Source of the DNA: Phalacrocorax aristotelis
Lineage: Eukaryota; Chordata; Aves; Suliformes; Phalacrocoracidae
Assembly: GCF_949628215.1 (NCBI RefSeq)
Contig: NC_134281.1
Span: 13,464,501 to 13,528,500 of the forward strand
Reading direction: 5' to 3'
DNA: 64,000 nucleotides
This document shows, in pieces, positions 1 to 14,900 of this stretch (positions within the stretch are counted from its first letter, which is position 1; each line of letters begins with the position of its first letter). Both the position numbers and the translations under genes were made by a program. Under the pieces are notes generated by a model, which was not told the origin of the DNA, did no database searches, and was given only the letters and a program-made list of their open reading frames with translations.

Positions 1-3000
1 TCCTTGGCTGAACAAACCAATACACAACAGGTGTTCACCAGTAATCACTGACTGATCTTGACAAAAGCCAGATTTGAATAACATTTTTCTTCCTGCTTTT
101 TACAGTCAGGACAGATGTGCTTAGTTTTGTTTTTACATTTTAGCAATTGCAAGGCTGTCCGTCCTCAGCAGATGGACAGGAGGAACACAGGGCTCTTTAT
201 GGTACATGTTATTATTTCAAGCAGGTAGGCCATGCACACCAGTAGCTCTTCACCGGATTTACATCTGTCATCTCTGGGGTGCCTAAGCCATTAACTGTCA
301 CATTCCTGGTGGACATATGTTTGCAGGACAAAATGAACATGAGATACTAACTCAGTGGCACTGGATGGGTGCTGGGAAGAGAGGAAGGAGAAGGAATCAG
401 CCCTATCACCAATAGGTGATCCCTCTTATACCCCTGCAAGATGTCGTGCACAATATCAGAATTACAGTTTTAAGAATAACACTGTTAGTAACCACAGGGC
501 ATCTCTTCTGCAGGTACTGCTAAAGGCTTTAATTTTGTCAACTTGCAGGAAAGGGGAAAAATTACTCCAAGAATAGAGAGATACACTCCACTGAATGGAA
601 ACAGGAAAATTAAAAGAGGTGTAGATGCAGTAGGACATATTGCTTGTTGGGAAAAAATAACTACATTTGGAGTGAAGCACAGACTAAATAAAATATAATA
701 ATTTTACACAAAAATGAAAATTCAGGAGAGCTACTGGTTTAAGTTTTGCTACCTCTTAAGCATGTGCCACGATCTCTTTGCAGACCTGCATTTACCAACT
801 TTGATAATAAAAGACAGTGTGTCCGCTAGTACTTTTAAAGTTTAAGAAATAAGCAACATGTGGCTTCCTTGCTTCCTAACAGAGTGAGGTAATGCATCTG
901 TGCTTCTGAAAATTTCACATTTGAGCACTGATTATTTAGGCAGGGGATGCTTTCCCACGTATGTATCAACAGCGCTACTTCCAATGAAACAAAAAATACA
1001 GCATCAAATTAGTATTTCACACATACAGACAATTTCCAGCATCTTTTCCCAAATCCATTCACCACATCACCCATACATGACTGCCATAACGGGCACATCA
1101 CTCATGGCTGTCATGGTCTGGGCAAATGTAAAAATGGCAGTGAGCAATGAAACATAGCTCTGCAAGTGGCAGTGAGGGAGGAAGGGATCAGCATGATAAA
1201 GCAGCAGCCCTAGGAGGGGCAACATCTTTGTAACAGGACTGGAACCAGCTTCACCCTAGATGGCCATTACCTTGCCACAGTCAATAACTCTGTCATATAT
1301 CTAATTTCACTATAGTGTGACCAATGACTCAGGAATCCAGACTACCAGCTTGGTAGAGATCTCCTACTTAAAAACTGCAATACAGAGTATTTTTAGGGGC
1401 GCTGCCAACTTTGGGAGTGGAAGATAGAGTGGGAGATGCGAGAAATGAGAGGCAGCAGGTGCCCAAAACCCAAGACAGCTGCTGGCAACAACTTTTGCAC
1501 TCATGTCAGTATCTGAAGAGCTCTGCAGCACATATTCTAACATCTTGATGACCAGACTTCATCACTGAATGAGCAGAGTAATTTCTTCTTACAGTATTAA
1601 TCCAGCTCTAAACTTTTCCATGATGATAGAAATTAAAGCATTTAAAGAATATATCTAGACATTCAGTATCTACTCCAGACCCTTAAACGCTTCCAGTTTA
1701 GTGGAAAATTAAAGCAGTATCAATATTAAATGTAACAAGAGTCGGAGATGTAAGCAACTGACAAGGGAGAGGAAACAGGAAGAAACACTGAACAGCAATC
1801 AATTCTGAGGAAAGGCTGTGATGAAATTGCTCAACTCTAATGTATACAGAGCATACACAATTCTATAAACATGAAGATGGGAAGCAGCAGAAAAACCCTC
1901 TGCCCTTTTATGATTCAGGGACCAATGCACTTCTAATATGTATGGCATTGCAGCAAATAGGTTTGCAACGCTGACAGCTGATAGTTTTCATTTAAAACAA
2001 AATAAAGAGAAACTTATTTTAAAAATCCAAAGTAAACCATCTACTTTCATTGCTTGCTTTAATACTTCAGCCCATTCCCACATTCTCCTTTTCCCCATCA
2101 CCACTTCTATACATGCATACATCCATACAGTTTTCATTTTGTAGGCTGCCAACAGACAAGGCATTCAATGTCTGTAGAAATCTTAGAGAGTGTAGGTTCT
2201 CTAGAGATGTACACTTAAGATGCTGATTTCTGATAGCAGGTGAGTCAACAACTCCCTCCAATTTTCTTCCTCCTTGCTTAAATCCCTACTCTGCCTGTTA
2301 GACATAATCTCCAAGTCCCTGACCAATTTAGAAAAAAAAAAAAAATCTCAAAAGAGGGCACCATGAAATTCTATATTAATTATGAATTTCTATCCCAGGA
2401 CATATTTCAGACCCTACTGAGTCAACGAGGTATTTTCTCATAAAGCTAGAATCAAAGGCCACTCAACTCTTCTTGGATTATTTCTAGCTCACAATCATTA
2501 ATACAGACTCCCATTATGCTAGCCTAAGGGTGGCATATGGCTGTCTAGGGATAGGACAGAAGAGGGAAAACAACAGTTATGCATGCCTACATCCCAGTCT
2601 CATTTCTGCGCATGCATATGGGGACATAGCTTTCTCTTGCCAGATTATTAAATACCAAATATATTAGCTTCCGAGTCAAACATAGTACTTCAAACACGAC
2701 CACTGTTTTGCAAAAAATCAAGATGACATGCATAATCAACCCATGTGCCTCTAACCAGCAAAAATTATGAACCGTGTGAGTACAGAAGGAATTCCCTTCC
2801 CACACTTGCTCCCAGACACTACAAGCAATTTTTACCTGCCTCTGAACAAAATGGATATTTACAGGCACCAGCCAATGGTTACAGGTTCAGTGTAGCACAG
2901 CGAATACAGAGTTCCTGCCACAAGATTAGAAATTTCATTTCTTTTTATTTACAAAGATATTATCTCAAATATTATACAGTTTAAGAGAAATACAGTTGAC

Positions 3001-6000
3001 TTTGGGGCTGCTCTTTAATACACACAAAGACTGTCTTAATTGCATGCTTGAGTAAGGAAATTCTTGAAAGGCTTCAGTCATGGTCACGCATCCCCTGTCA
3101 GTCTCTATGAATCCTTCTGCAGGTGGAGAGTCAGGTGCACTTTCAAACATCACAGTTCACGTTTTTACCCACTTTGACAGTCTTGTAAATTTTCCTGTTC
3201 TCCCTGCTCTTTCATCCCAGACATATGCAAAGCATGCTTTACACAGTTACAGGGTTGGTGTCTTTCTGTGGGAAAGACATACGGTGATCAACATTTAGTA
3301 TAAATCAAGTGGATTCCAAAGCCTACAGAAAGGATGACAAAAAGCACAGGTGACTCAAGTTAAAATACATGGTCTGGGCTAGTACACATACACAATCTTG
3401 CTTTGTAAGGTGTTACCTACAGGCAAAATGGAGTCAAAATATGTAGAAAGATTAACCAGAGACTGCCCAGAAAAGAAAAAAAAAAAAAAAAAACACATAA
3501 AAGTGAGGAACTTCACTGCAATCCCCCTCATTTCTGTGATCACTAGAGACAGACAGGCAGTCGGCACTAAATCTCCCTACCACCAGTTCTGAAACTGTAC
3601 CTTGGTCTTCACCTGCAGCATTCCCTACATCCTAGGCCACAGTCAGTGTTATGAAAAGGCTGCCAATTAAGTTGTGGTTTTGAGCTATAGAAAAATGTCC
3701 ACTAGGGACTCTGATTCTTGCTTGCAAAGCACTTGCAACCCACTGTGTGTTTTAGGAAGAGAACATACTGGTTCTCAAATACATGCACTCTCGGCTCCTC
3801 ACAAGGCTGCGATCAGAGAAAATGTTGCAAGGTTGCCTCTTTTAATGAAGTCCGAGTGTATCATAATGAAATCAAAATGAAGAGTGTAGATTCAGCAACA
3901 ACACTGATTTCAGGCTATTGTAAAACTATTCTTTATTTTTATATTGCAATCTCCAGGACATGATTGTATCAAGAGCACCTCGCAAAGCTATATCACTGCC
4001 AGCAAAATTTTGATTTCCATTTGATAGGACTATTTGCAAACAGCAATTTTCCACATTGTGGAAGTGCTTAACATTTTTAAGAACTACAAGAATTCAACGC
4101 TGATTTGATGCCTGTTTACTGGGCAATGCAACACACTCTTGCTCAAGGCAGATAGCTTGGAAAAACCGGGGGGGGGGGGGGGGGGGAAACGGGACCTGTC
4201 TCTCTTCCTATGAAGGAGCAGTACCTGCTAGTCGCTCAGCAAGGATCACAAACCAGGTGTTGCTGCTGCCAAGAGGGTACAGACTGAGTGTAGCAGGAAG
4301 AGTTAAGAGGTTTGATGAATTTTCCTTAGGGGAAAAAAAACCAAACCCACAACATTTCTCTCTCAGTGGAACTCCTGAAGCTCAAAAATTATGTCACATG
4401 CTAAGGAAGCGGAGAATTATTTACTCCTGGACCTTTTGATCAAAAGCAAGAAGCTTGAAATTTAGCTTTAAAATAGTATATGCTCTAAATATAGCAGTCA
4501 GATGACCTGACAGAGCTAAGATTCATGCTTCATGAGTTTGCAAATTGAAAGAGTCAGTCCAATTCAGAGTATCACAGAACCCTAAAGACGGATTGCTGTA
4601 TTTATTGTAGCAGATCCTATTCACAAACATATCTCCACCCTGTTTGCTCTCTAATTATACTTGGGGCACATAAAATCATTTACTTTCTGTTGCTCCTTTT
4701 GTACGCTATACCTCCAAAGTCAATGAAAGTAATTTTAAGAACCTGTTGATTGATTTATTGATCAAATAAGTTGACCAGTGCAGTAGACTAGAAATAACCA
4801 GACAGGCAAGTGAGTTGATAAATATTCCTGAAGGCTAGTCACTATAGGCACTGCAAGTCAGGTTCAGGGCTTTTTTAGAATCTATATTAACAGTTGGCCC
4901 TAAAACTTCATTCCTTACGCAGGCCTGCTTGGTCAAGGGCACTCCCCAACCAAATATTTGAGATAACTCTGTACAATCCAGTATTAGCTATCAAATTCAG
5001 CAGAAGTCATTGGCAGAAGTTCAGCTCCTACTACCAGAAACAACATGAGAAGAAAGAGGAAGGGGAGTTTGAGGCAGGAAAGAAATACTTCTATCTGACC
5101 AAGGCCATGGGATGGAAGAAACACAGGTGGAGATTATCACCCACAGGCAGCTAGCAGTGCTTGGGACAGTTTTCTGGTGAGCCTCCGGTGGGGCTTCAGC
5201 ACAGCTTTCACCAAGCTCCAACAGCGAGGAACAGATTATGCCCCCGGTCAGCACTGAAAACCATGTATCTCATCTATCATGTATTCACTGAGATGGTCTA
5301 TTTTCTTCTTGTGGATTTAATTGTGATTTAATGAGGTTTTCAATGAAACGTGTTGGCAGCTTATCATAAAACTAAGCTGAACATAACTTGTACTCCTTTA
5401 CACTGTCCGCTCAGTCGCATGAAGAACTGTCATCCAACTCAAGCAAGAGCCAAATTAGTATTCACCTCTGTTGCATAAGAGTGGTTTCCTAAGAGGCAGA
5501 GGACAGGTACACCGACAAAGCAGGAGGCAAAGGAAAATGTTTGCATTACTACTATTATTTGTACAATATTTTAGGTAATACTTTGGCACTATGGTTTTGG
5601 GGACTTTACATTTATCGCCAACACAATAAAGGAATTAAAAGTCCAAGGATGTCCATAGCTTCTTCCACAAGCATAAAATTAAAGCAGAAAAAAATTCACC
5701 ATTCAGGTACAAAGTAAATTAGCAAGATCAAGTTCACAATCTCTCATAACCTCTCAGCATTTTTGAAAATAAATGCCACACTTATCAAAACAACCTTTAA
5801 AATAAAAACCTTTAGAAGCTTATTTATCTCATAATATTCTCCTTCCTGCCTGTCATATAATATATACACACTGCATACATATAAAATCAAAAGAAAAATT
5901 CACTCAAAGAAACCAACCTTCCAGTGCTCCCTTTTCCATTTAGTGTTTGTTATACACCCACAGAGACCTTAAAACATTTTAAAGGATCAAGCTTTCCTTC

Positions 6001-8204
6001 TCATTAGTAGCACCATCACATTGTTCCGAACTCTGGTCATATAACCTTTTGCACCTCTTCTCTCTACTGAATCAATCTCCCCTGGCAACTTCTGGTGTGG
6101 CACTCTACTCCCCCTGCCTCCGGCTCTTCTTCCCTCACTAATTCTGTGTTCAGAACTGTGAAGCACAAAATTAGACGTTTCAAATTAAGCAAGGAGAGAG
6201 AATGAGAGAACCTTATTAAATCAACATTAGCATCAGAGTGTCTTTAAAAGAGAAACTCAATTGCAAAATATTACTTGTCTCTGTAAAGCTCTTTACATTG
6301 ACAGAAATGAGACAGGCAGCAGCTGAAGTCATCTTCCCCTGCCCCCACCTTCCTCTTCATGCTGGTCACAGTGCTTGAGCAGTAAGAGCAGGATCCTTTT
6401 CAGACCACAGCCCCAGAGGTAGAGGAGCTTACCTTGAACTCACAAGCACTGCAATTGCCAAGTAAAAAGGACAAGGTCTATCACCATGATGTTGGGGGAA
6501 AAAAAAACACACACGCAGAGCAAGCATGTTAACGCACAAAAGCGGGCTGCCTTCTCCTCCCAAGCTTTCCACAACACTGGTTGTTCTCTTAAGTCACATG
6601 ACAAGCTACAGTCAATTCTTTTTTACAGCAAGGCAAAGAGACATTTCAAGTTTTAGTTTCCATTCCCAGTCCCCAACAATCAAAATTACTGACACGATGG
6701 TGACAATCAACATATTCTGTTCCAAAACACCTTGACTTTCTGCATGTGAACCTTTGGTTCCTGGCCAGATATCCTTAAACTCCTTTTCAGGATAAATCAC
6801 TGGAATATCATACCATTCCCCCTTGCTAGATAATTAGACATGTTGTTAAAGCCAGAAATCACCTCCGAGCCTGCGCAGTCGTTAAACATGATTTTCCCTT
6901 GGCACTTCTTGAGTAAGAGTTGATATTTGCACCTTGTGTGAACAGAATGAGTGTGCACACCGTATACCACTGTGCAGCAGGCTACGTACTTGTCTGTTGA
7001 GCTGCCGCCGAGAACAGGCAGTGTCTCAGCAGTATCTTGTAGAGAGAGTTTGTGATGTGTGCTGCTAAGGAGTCCTATGGAAACAAATTCTACTAGAATA
7101 ATTTAAGTACAAAAACATCTATTTGAAAGCTATGTCAATTAATTAAAATCAATGTTTAGAGTAGCCTTTTAGCTGGGGAATGCTATCCTAAGGATGTGAA
7201 ACTGAAGGTCAGTTCCTGATAACAAAATTAAGCTTTCAAAGCATTTTTGGGCAAAACAGACACTACTCCAACAGAAATGGAGGCTGAAGCTTTTGATTGC
7301 TCTAGACCTAACATGCAATGGAAACTTCTGTACCAGCCAGACACTACTGAAAGCTGTGCATTTTGCAGACAGGTTTCTAAGCGCAGACTCTCTGTACCAA
7401 TAAAAGGTCTCTTGGAGAAGCCAGAAATGCTGGCAGGTCTGATACCTCTTCAGAGGTGTAATAAAAGTGACCACTTCCTCACCTGACAGCCATGCTTAGA
7501 TGCCATTAACTAAGCACTAGACAAAGTGGTTGCTACACCAGAGTTAAGACAAAGTGCACCAGGGAAACAGGAAGGAGGAGGATTAAAAAAAAAAAAACAC
7601 AAACAAACTACGAGAACTAGTGACAGAAAGCTAACTCAGTTGTTTAAAGGGCTGTCTATTCAACATCCTTGTTTCATAAAATGAAATGGTTCATTTTCAC
7701 CTCAAAGGGCAACAGTAGCAATACAAGACTGCTTGAAGCCTTCCAAAATGAAAGGGCCTGATGAAAACAAGCAAGTTACCATTAAACTGTAAAAACCGAA
7801 AAATGGGGAAAACAGAAAATCCAGAATGAAGCACCAAACCTGCTGTCCTAGGGCTGCCCTCGATGCCCTTCCAGGCCAGTATAAAGTGTTTACCAAAGTG
7901 TACTTAACTGCCTGCTATATGCCTTTCTTCCAGGAAAGGACAACACTAAGCAGAAATTGAAAGCATTTTTTCCTATTCTCTGCTGCGTCTAATTTTCTTC
8001 TAGCCTTTCCCTAGCAGCCTGACACTAGAAGTGGCTGTCTGTTACCTGCATGTCCCATCCCTTGCTTTCACAGGGGTTATCACATAGTGCCTTTAATTCA
8101 GTGGGACAGTAACTATAATGATGGATGTCTGAACAGAATGATAACAGGGACTTAGAAAGTTAAGTGCTAAACATAATAATGAAAATTAATAAGCTGATAT
8201 TAAC
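1..8204. other. Intronic DNA, read as part of CHCHD6 intron 4
   Basis: No exon of a recognised gene is visible on either strand. The ORFs here are short, unrelated to one another and AT-rich, as expected by chance. Homopolymers stand out: A runs near 2332-2345 and 3475-3492, and an unbroken run of about 19 G at 4168-4186. The block is assigned to CHCHD6 intron 4 because the gene's coding frame ends in phase 0 at a donor at 27612 and no later exon was found to the left. That assignment is an inference. Confidence 0.5.
4168..4186 (+). repeat. Uninterrupted G19 homopolymer
   Basis: About 19 consecutive G, preceded by AAAAACC and followed by AAACGGG. Runs of this length can form G-quadruplexes and are prone to sequencing and length error, so the exact count is uncertain. 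Confidence 0.9.
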
Positions 8205-8950
8205 AAGCAAGTGCAAGGTCCTGCACCTGGGTAGGAAAAACCCCAGGCACCAGTACAGTCTGGGGGCTGAACTACTGCAAAGCGGCTCCGTTGAGAGGAA
8301 CCTGGGAGTGCTGGTGGACAACAAGCCGACCCTGAGCCAATAATGTGCCCTTGTGGCCAAGAAGGCCAATGGTATCCCGGGATGCATTAAAAGGAGTGTG
8401 GCCAGCAGATTGAGAGAGGTTATCCTCCCCCTCTACTCTGCCCTAGTGAGACCACATTTGGAGTACTGTGTCCAGTTCAAGAAGGACGTGGAACTCGTTG
8501 AGCAAGTCCAGTGGAGAGCTACAAAGATGATCAGGGGACTGGAGCATCTCCCATATGAGGAAAGGCTGAGACAGTTGCGTTTGTTTAGCCTGGAGAAGAG
8601 AGGACTGAGGGGGGATTTCATCAATACCTATAAATATCTAAAGGGAGGGTGTCAGGATGATGGGACTAGGCTCTTTTCAATAGTGCCCAACGACAGGACA
8701 AGGGGCAATGGGCTCAAGTTGGAACACAGGATGTTCCAGCTCAATATGAGAAAAAACTTCTTTCCTGTGAGGGTGGCAGAGCAGTGGAACAGGCTGCCCA
8801 GGGAGGTTGTGGAGTCTCCTTCCCTGGAGACATTCAAATCCTGCCTGGGCACAGTCCTGTGCCCCCTGCTCTGGGTGTGCCTGCTCAAGCAGGGGGGTTG
8901 GACAAGATGATCTCCAGAGGTCCCTTCCAACCCCCACCATTCTGTGATAT
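8205..8950 (+). mobile_element. CR1 LINE, 5'-truncated, 3' end of ORF2 plus 3' UTR
   Basis: This is a typical 5'-truncated CR1 retrotransposon copy. It begins in the reverse-transcriptase C-terminal region (GKVLHLG-like: CKVLHLGRKNP at about 8210) and runs through the diagnostic CR1 motifs [59 protein letters not shown] and [19 protein letters not shown]. It ends in the usual 3' tail (GATCTCCAGAGGTCCCTTCC then ATTCTGTGAT) near 8950. The frame is open from 8353 to 8910; upstream it continues in the same frame through a single TAA at 8341. A run of five residues normally present after CVQF is missing, consistent with a 15-bp deletion between short CAGTTC repeats. It lies antisense to CHCHD6. 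It is not expected to be active. Confidence 0.95.
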
Positions 8951-11900
8951 CCCTAAATATGAATGCATTAGTTCATGGGATGGGATGTAATTTTCCTGCG
9001 AGGCCCTCTTCTCTTGTACACAAAACACCAAGGGTGCCAAAATGGAACAGTATCACTTCAGCCTTTAAAAAAAGAAAAATCACTCTGATTTCAGTGTTCA
9101 CCAAGTAGAGTCTGTTTTTCCAAATACCAAGTAGTTAGTTTGCATTCACATGCCCAACATTTTCAGCTCTTTAGTGCCTTCATTCTGAAAATTTTTCAGG
9201 CAACAGTCAACTTTTACCAGCCACACAAAATGTACAACTAAAAGAAGAACAAACAGTGGAGGCAATTTTTGAACAACTTCCACCATCTAATTCTGTTTTT
9301 TGAAAACCATAAGTCAGTTTGATAACTCAAAAAAAGCATCAAGAATTAAACCACCAGAGGGTTCTGAGGGGTTTTATTTTTGTTTGCTAGAAATGCACCA
9401 TACTATTCACCTTCAAAGATCTCAGTGAGTCTCAGCACATCTTGACAACACTTCTTGAGATAACTACTATTCCAAGAAAACGAAAGCACAAGCCAGATGC
9501 AATAATTTGTCCTGATTCATGCAGAAAATACTAGACAGGATCATGACTGATAACAGAGACCCAAACCGCAGAAGAAACCAAGATTTTCATCTTCCATGTA
9601 TTTACGTAGATTACTGAAAGGAAAACAGTCACAGTGTACTGATGCTTGCCTGTTAATATCCTTCCAAGATGGCACAATCAGAAAATTATCTCAAAGGATC
9701 TAAGTATAATGGAACAAAAGGTTATACACATTTCAGATTAAGTGAAAGAGCTGGAGCAGCAAAAAAGCAATCCCTATTTCATTCTTAAGTCTCTAAGGGA
9801 CTCAGGAAGCAGCAGTCAATGGTGGAAAGCCATCCACCAAATCCAGGAAACTAATATTGCTTGCAGTGATTAACTCACTCTAGGTGTCAGCCTGCCACCT
9901 ACTACTGTCAGTGTGGAAAACTCTGTAAGCACCAAGAGGATTCTGAAGAAGGGAACAGAAACACTGAAAAAGAGGAGGCAAGACAGGCACAAAACAATGC
10001 AGAGTCACATCAGCCTTTCCTTTCAATAGAAACTTTTGGCTGCAGCACTTAGCCCACTTCTGAAACATCAGTAAAATGGACCCATCTCATCACCACTCGG
10101 TTTTTCAAGCAGCAATTCGGGAATTAATATTCACGGGTTCTAAGACTGACATAATTGCAATTTAAAAAGGGCAATTAATCATCAGCCACACTGGCGGCTG
10201 ACTTGCCAGGCTGGGATCCTTTCTCTCCACACCTGTCAACAAACCCACAGGAGGGAAAAGCATCACACATGCACACAGAGCCAGGAAGTGCCATTCTCCC
10301 TCTTACCCCCAATCCCAGGCATCACAGTGTATGCTGTGGGTTGCGTTACTGTTTTTTTTCCCACATGTGCTCCATTGGGATCGTTCACTCACCCTTTCTC
10401 CCAGCAACTCCTCCATGATGCCCAGTCTCCCTTGGCCTGTGGATAAGGAATGCGCTCTCCATGTTGTATCTCACTCACGTCAGCCAAGACAATTGAGGCA
10501 ATCAGCCCCATCGCCTCCATTATGGAGTTCTCATCTCCCCATTTTCCTTTGTATCTTTGCATGAACTAATATTTTTTAAGAGTGGCATCTCATCCTGTTC
10601 CTACTTGCAAAGTAAATTACAAAAAGGTGAGAGTACGGCTCCAGAAATTCCACACCTAGCAAGCAGTTTTTACAAGATAAGTCAAAAAAAAAACCAAACA
10701 ATTAAGGCAGTATTTACTTCCGTGCTTTTATGGGTAGATTTTCAAGCACGCTTTAAGCAAAAACAAAAACCCAAGCAATTGTTCTGGGTATTAGTTCTGC
10801 CACTTCAAATCTTTCTATGCAAGCATCCATTGCCAGATATGAAAAGTATTTCAACCAATAGTATTTAGAAAGGAGAAATTTTGAAGTTTGTCAGTGGTGT
10901 TCCGGTTCCCAGAAAGAAAGTTCTGAGACTAAATTACTGTGGGGTGAGTATATAATCTCCTGTAGGAAGTACAATTCTTAATATAACATCCTTTCCTGAG
11001 ATGAAAAAAGCCACCAAACTGATGATCATATTATGCCAGTCTACTTATCTGAAAAGTACGAAAAACCACAATGGTGATAAATACCACAGAAAATAAGTAT
11101 AAGATTGATGGAAATGTTTAGAGCTCAGCAAGCTGTGATGTCTTCAAGTGACACACTTAAGACTACGTCATTGGGCCAAAGAAAATATACAATGTACCTC
11201 TAGACTAAAGAAACCTTGCTCAAACAGGTGCCACTGCTGCCAGCCAAGTGCAGCAGATACACAGCGACTGAGGATGTGTTGTACGACAAGATGTATAGCC
11301 CTCCCCTCCTCATTCCTGACAGTCAGCAACTAGAAATTGCCTTCATCATAACAATACACAAAAAGATTTCAATGCTTTTGTATGTGAGAGAGAGTAATTT
11401 AAATCCTAAGAATTAAGTCAGGATGGAAGCTGGAACACAATTACGTATTGCACGTCTTGGTCAGAGTTCCAAACAAAGGTAGTTGGCCGAACGTGTCCGC
11501 CAGTAGATAACACCAATAAATGGCCTCATTTCCATTTATTATAAGATAATAAACAGGCTTTGCTTCCTCATCCTGTACTCATTTCTATCTGGTCCCTCTC
11601 AAGCTTTGCTATCTTTTTGACACATGCTCCAGGTGTTCTTCACCCACAAACCTCAGTGCATCACTGCAGGTTAAATTAGGTGTCTACAACCCACTTCTCT
11701 CAGCCTTGTGAAACTAGACAAGTGCAATTATGAGCTCCCTCCAGTTTTTCCTCATTCAGCTTTTGCAAGCTTTTAGAAATCTCTTAAAGAACATTTAGTT
11801 CCCAAACAGACCTTTACCTTCCAATGACACAACTATCACATTGCCCACACGCCCTCTGTTCAGATAGGACTGATCTTGTCCTCCATTAACAAAATCACTC

Positions 11901-14900
11901 CTTAACAAACAAGCGTGTGGTGTTAAGAAATCACAGGTATTTCACTTGAGTATGTATGTTCTCCCAACTTAGAAGTAAATACCCTGTAACTCAGTTGTAT
12001 TTCTTCATAATGACTGGCTGGATCAAAGACTTTTACTGGGCTCTCTGCCATTTGGAAGGGATGTTTACCAAAAACAGAGTTGGTAACAAAGCGGGTGGGG
12101 GGGAGAAAAAGAGAAATACAAAGAATCTTTCTCGAACACTGTCAGCCTCCTGGGCTCTGCTCAGCATCACGGATGCTTCATTTCTTACATTTTTTTCAGA
12201 AGAAAAACAAATACTTGTGCTTCCAAATTTTCTTAGCACCTGTAAGCTTAATGCCTCCAATCAGCTCTTGCTCACATATTTATCTTCAAGCCCATATTAT
12301 GAAGTATTGATAAGCTTTTTCCTTCCCAACGTCTCTCACTCCACATGGATAAGAGCCACTAATAGAAGATGGAGACCAAAATGCTTGACTCTTCTATTGC
12401 CTACATTTAGCAATCAGCAACTGCCTGAGTATTGTGAGAGACCCAAAGCACTGCAGTGTATTACACACTTATCTCTGCAGAACCACCCTGCACAAGTGAC
12501 AACTTCCAGGGAGGGGGAGGGGGAATTTTGCAGCTTTGCGATAATTAAAGCATAGACAAGTGTCACTGCTGTAGATAATTATGCATTAGCAGTGAAATTA
12601 CTTAATGGAATGAAATAAACTAAGCCAAATGTTTTGTTTTAAAGGGACTTTACGGTCTGCAAAAGGTGCCCGACAACCCAGGAGAGCGAGAGTGACAGTC
12701 CTCCATCATTCATAAAAATGATACGACACCAACACCACAAGAGCCTGGCAGGCTTCCACCTCCCACCCAGGCACAGGGCAGGGAGAGCAGAGAAGAAGCT
12801 AAAGAAAATTTTGGCCTCCCCGGTCATGCATGCTCTGATCCATCCAATAAGCGCCCACACAGGGACCAGTCAGTCACTAAGCAGAGAGGAACAACTGACT
12901 GGGATCATTTCCTAAATACAGATACCAGCTCTAAAGAAACAGTTTAATACAACCCACAGATCTTCCATAGCGCACCCCCACAAGCCGCCATCAGAAAAAA
13001 AACCACTATTTTTAATCAGTGTCAGTACAGGCAAGACTCCAACCAACAACAGAAACAGGATATGTAGGTACACAGCCCACAACAAACCATCTCCTTCCAC
13101 CAAGCCCATGAGGTCTTCCCCCATCCTCTCTTCTTGCCTCAACAACTGCACACCTACACACACTCCCACCACTGCTCTCGTCTGAATGGCTCTCAGCAAC
13201 GTCCTCCTGCTTGTTAAAACAAGGACTCTCAAGGTCAGTCAGAATTTATAAGGCAGCCATTTCATCTTTTGTGCTTCTCTGGCTACATTCCTTCCTAAAA
13301 GCTGCTGAACATTGGAGATTCTGCTAGGTCTGAAAGCCCTGCCAACACCAGGGCCAATTAGGAGTTTCAGGATGATGCATATTAAAGTTATTATGGGAGG
13401 CAGTTATGCAGCCAGAATAAATCTTAACTGAACCTTTAAGTGTTTTTTGTAACCCTTATTTCTCCTTCTTGAAAACAGATGAAAAGATACAAATCTCCAC
13501 CCTGAAAATCTACAGGGATTCCAGCCAACGACCAACTTCTCCCTCAAGAGAAGATTCTGCCCTCAAAGCAATAATTCATTTAGTCCAAAGCCAGCTAGAT
13601 CATCCTTGTTTTAAACTCCAAATCACTCAAATCAGTCAGAAACTTAAAATATCAGTAAACAGTGACCTGAGATACTGCCTTTACAAAAGCACTGCATGTA
13701 CATCTCAAACTTCCACTGAAAGAAAACTTCAGTGGTTTTCAGTACAAGCCGCCTTAGATTGTCTGCGTAGTCTGATTGCACATAGTCAAAGGGACACAGA
13801 TATTATAGGGGTATTTTTTGTTTTAGTGTTTTTTTTGTTTGTTGTGGTTTTTTTTTTTTTTTTTTTTACAGACCAGGTTTTGTAGGTAGTATCTAATTAG
13901 AAGGCTAGGATGTAGGTCAAAAGAGTGAATCTTAAAGAGGATCTGAGGAACAGAGGCAGCAACATCAGTTTTGATAGCGAGCACAAGATGTCATTTGGAC
14001 AGCATCTGCCACTCTCCTCCCACCATTTCCAAAACCAAACTTGCTCTCAGCAGCAATTATCTACCCCTCCAAGAAGTACTACTAGAAACCAACTAGAGAG
14101 CTGAAGACCAAATCGCTGAGCTGCCTGAGAACATACCACCTCATTTGTGTGGAAACCTGCACTGTCCTGATGACAACCTTGTCCTCCCCTCTGCAGCCTG
14201 AATACACGGCAATTTCACAAGCTGCTAGATCTATGCACTTAAGCATGAAAGCAAGCCCCATAAAGCATGCTGAGAAAATGAGAGACAGAAGCAGGCTGAT
14301 TCAACATGCATCTCCAGTTTGTAAATTATGTCAGTACAGAGTGGCCTCACAACTCCAAATGATGTATTTCTCTAGAAACCAATGAACTTCAAAAACTTAG
14401 GGTAAACTCATCCTGAAAAATATTATGGTAACTCCTGGAGAAGCTAGAGTCAGAATGAAAACAAATAAGCATCAACTTTGAGACATTTCATTGGCATGCA
14501 AGCAATTTGAGGGCTCAGCAGTTCCCAGTCCACCCCTGGAAAGGAGTCTTCATGGGTGTCCCTTCACTGCCACCTTCAGGAAATACTCGCTGCTGCTTTC
14601 AAAGTGCTCTCGACACAGCAGGGGTAAAAGTATGAACTGAGCAAAGACATCATCACTGCCATTCAACAAAAATGCACATTAAAAATCTTTAGTTCCAAAA
14701 TAGGAGTACCACAGCTAAAATCACATGCCAAAGAACTGAGGAGCAGAGCAGAGAGTCTGCAAGACCAATACACAGAGCAGCCATCGGGCTGAGCAGTGGT
14801 TCTGACCCCGAATAAGAAACGTAATTTATCTCCCAGATTCTGCACATGAGGCAGGTAATAGATTTTCCCAGATCCTAAATTCAAAGGGCTATTAATGAGG

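Noticed and set aside
8652-8940. Minus-strand ORFs of 87-92 codons
   Set aside because: They are shadows of the CR1 ORF2 on the other strand.
11956-12555. 199-codon plus-strand ORF
   Set aside because: The translation shows no domain or compositional sign of a protein, and the stretch has no splice signals that would join it to a gene.
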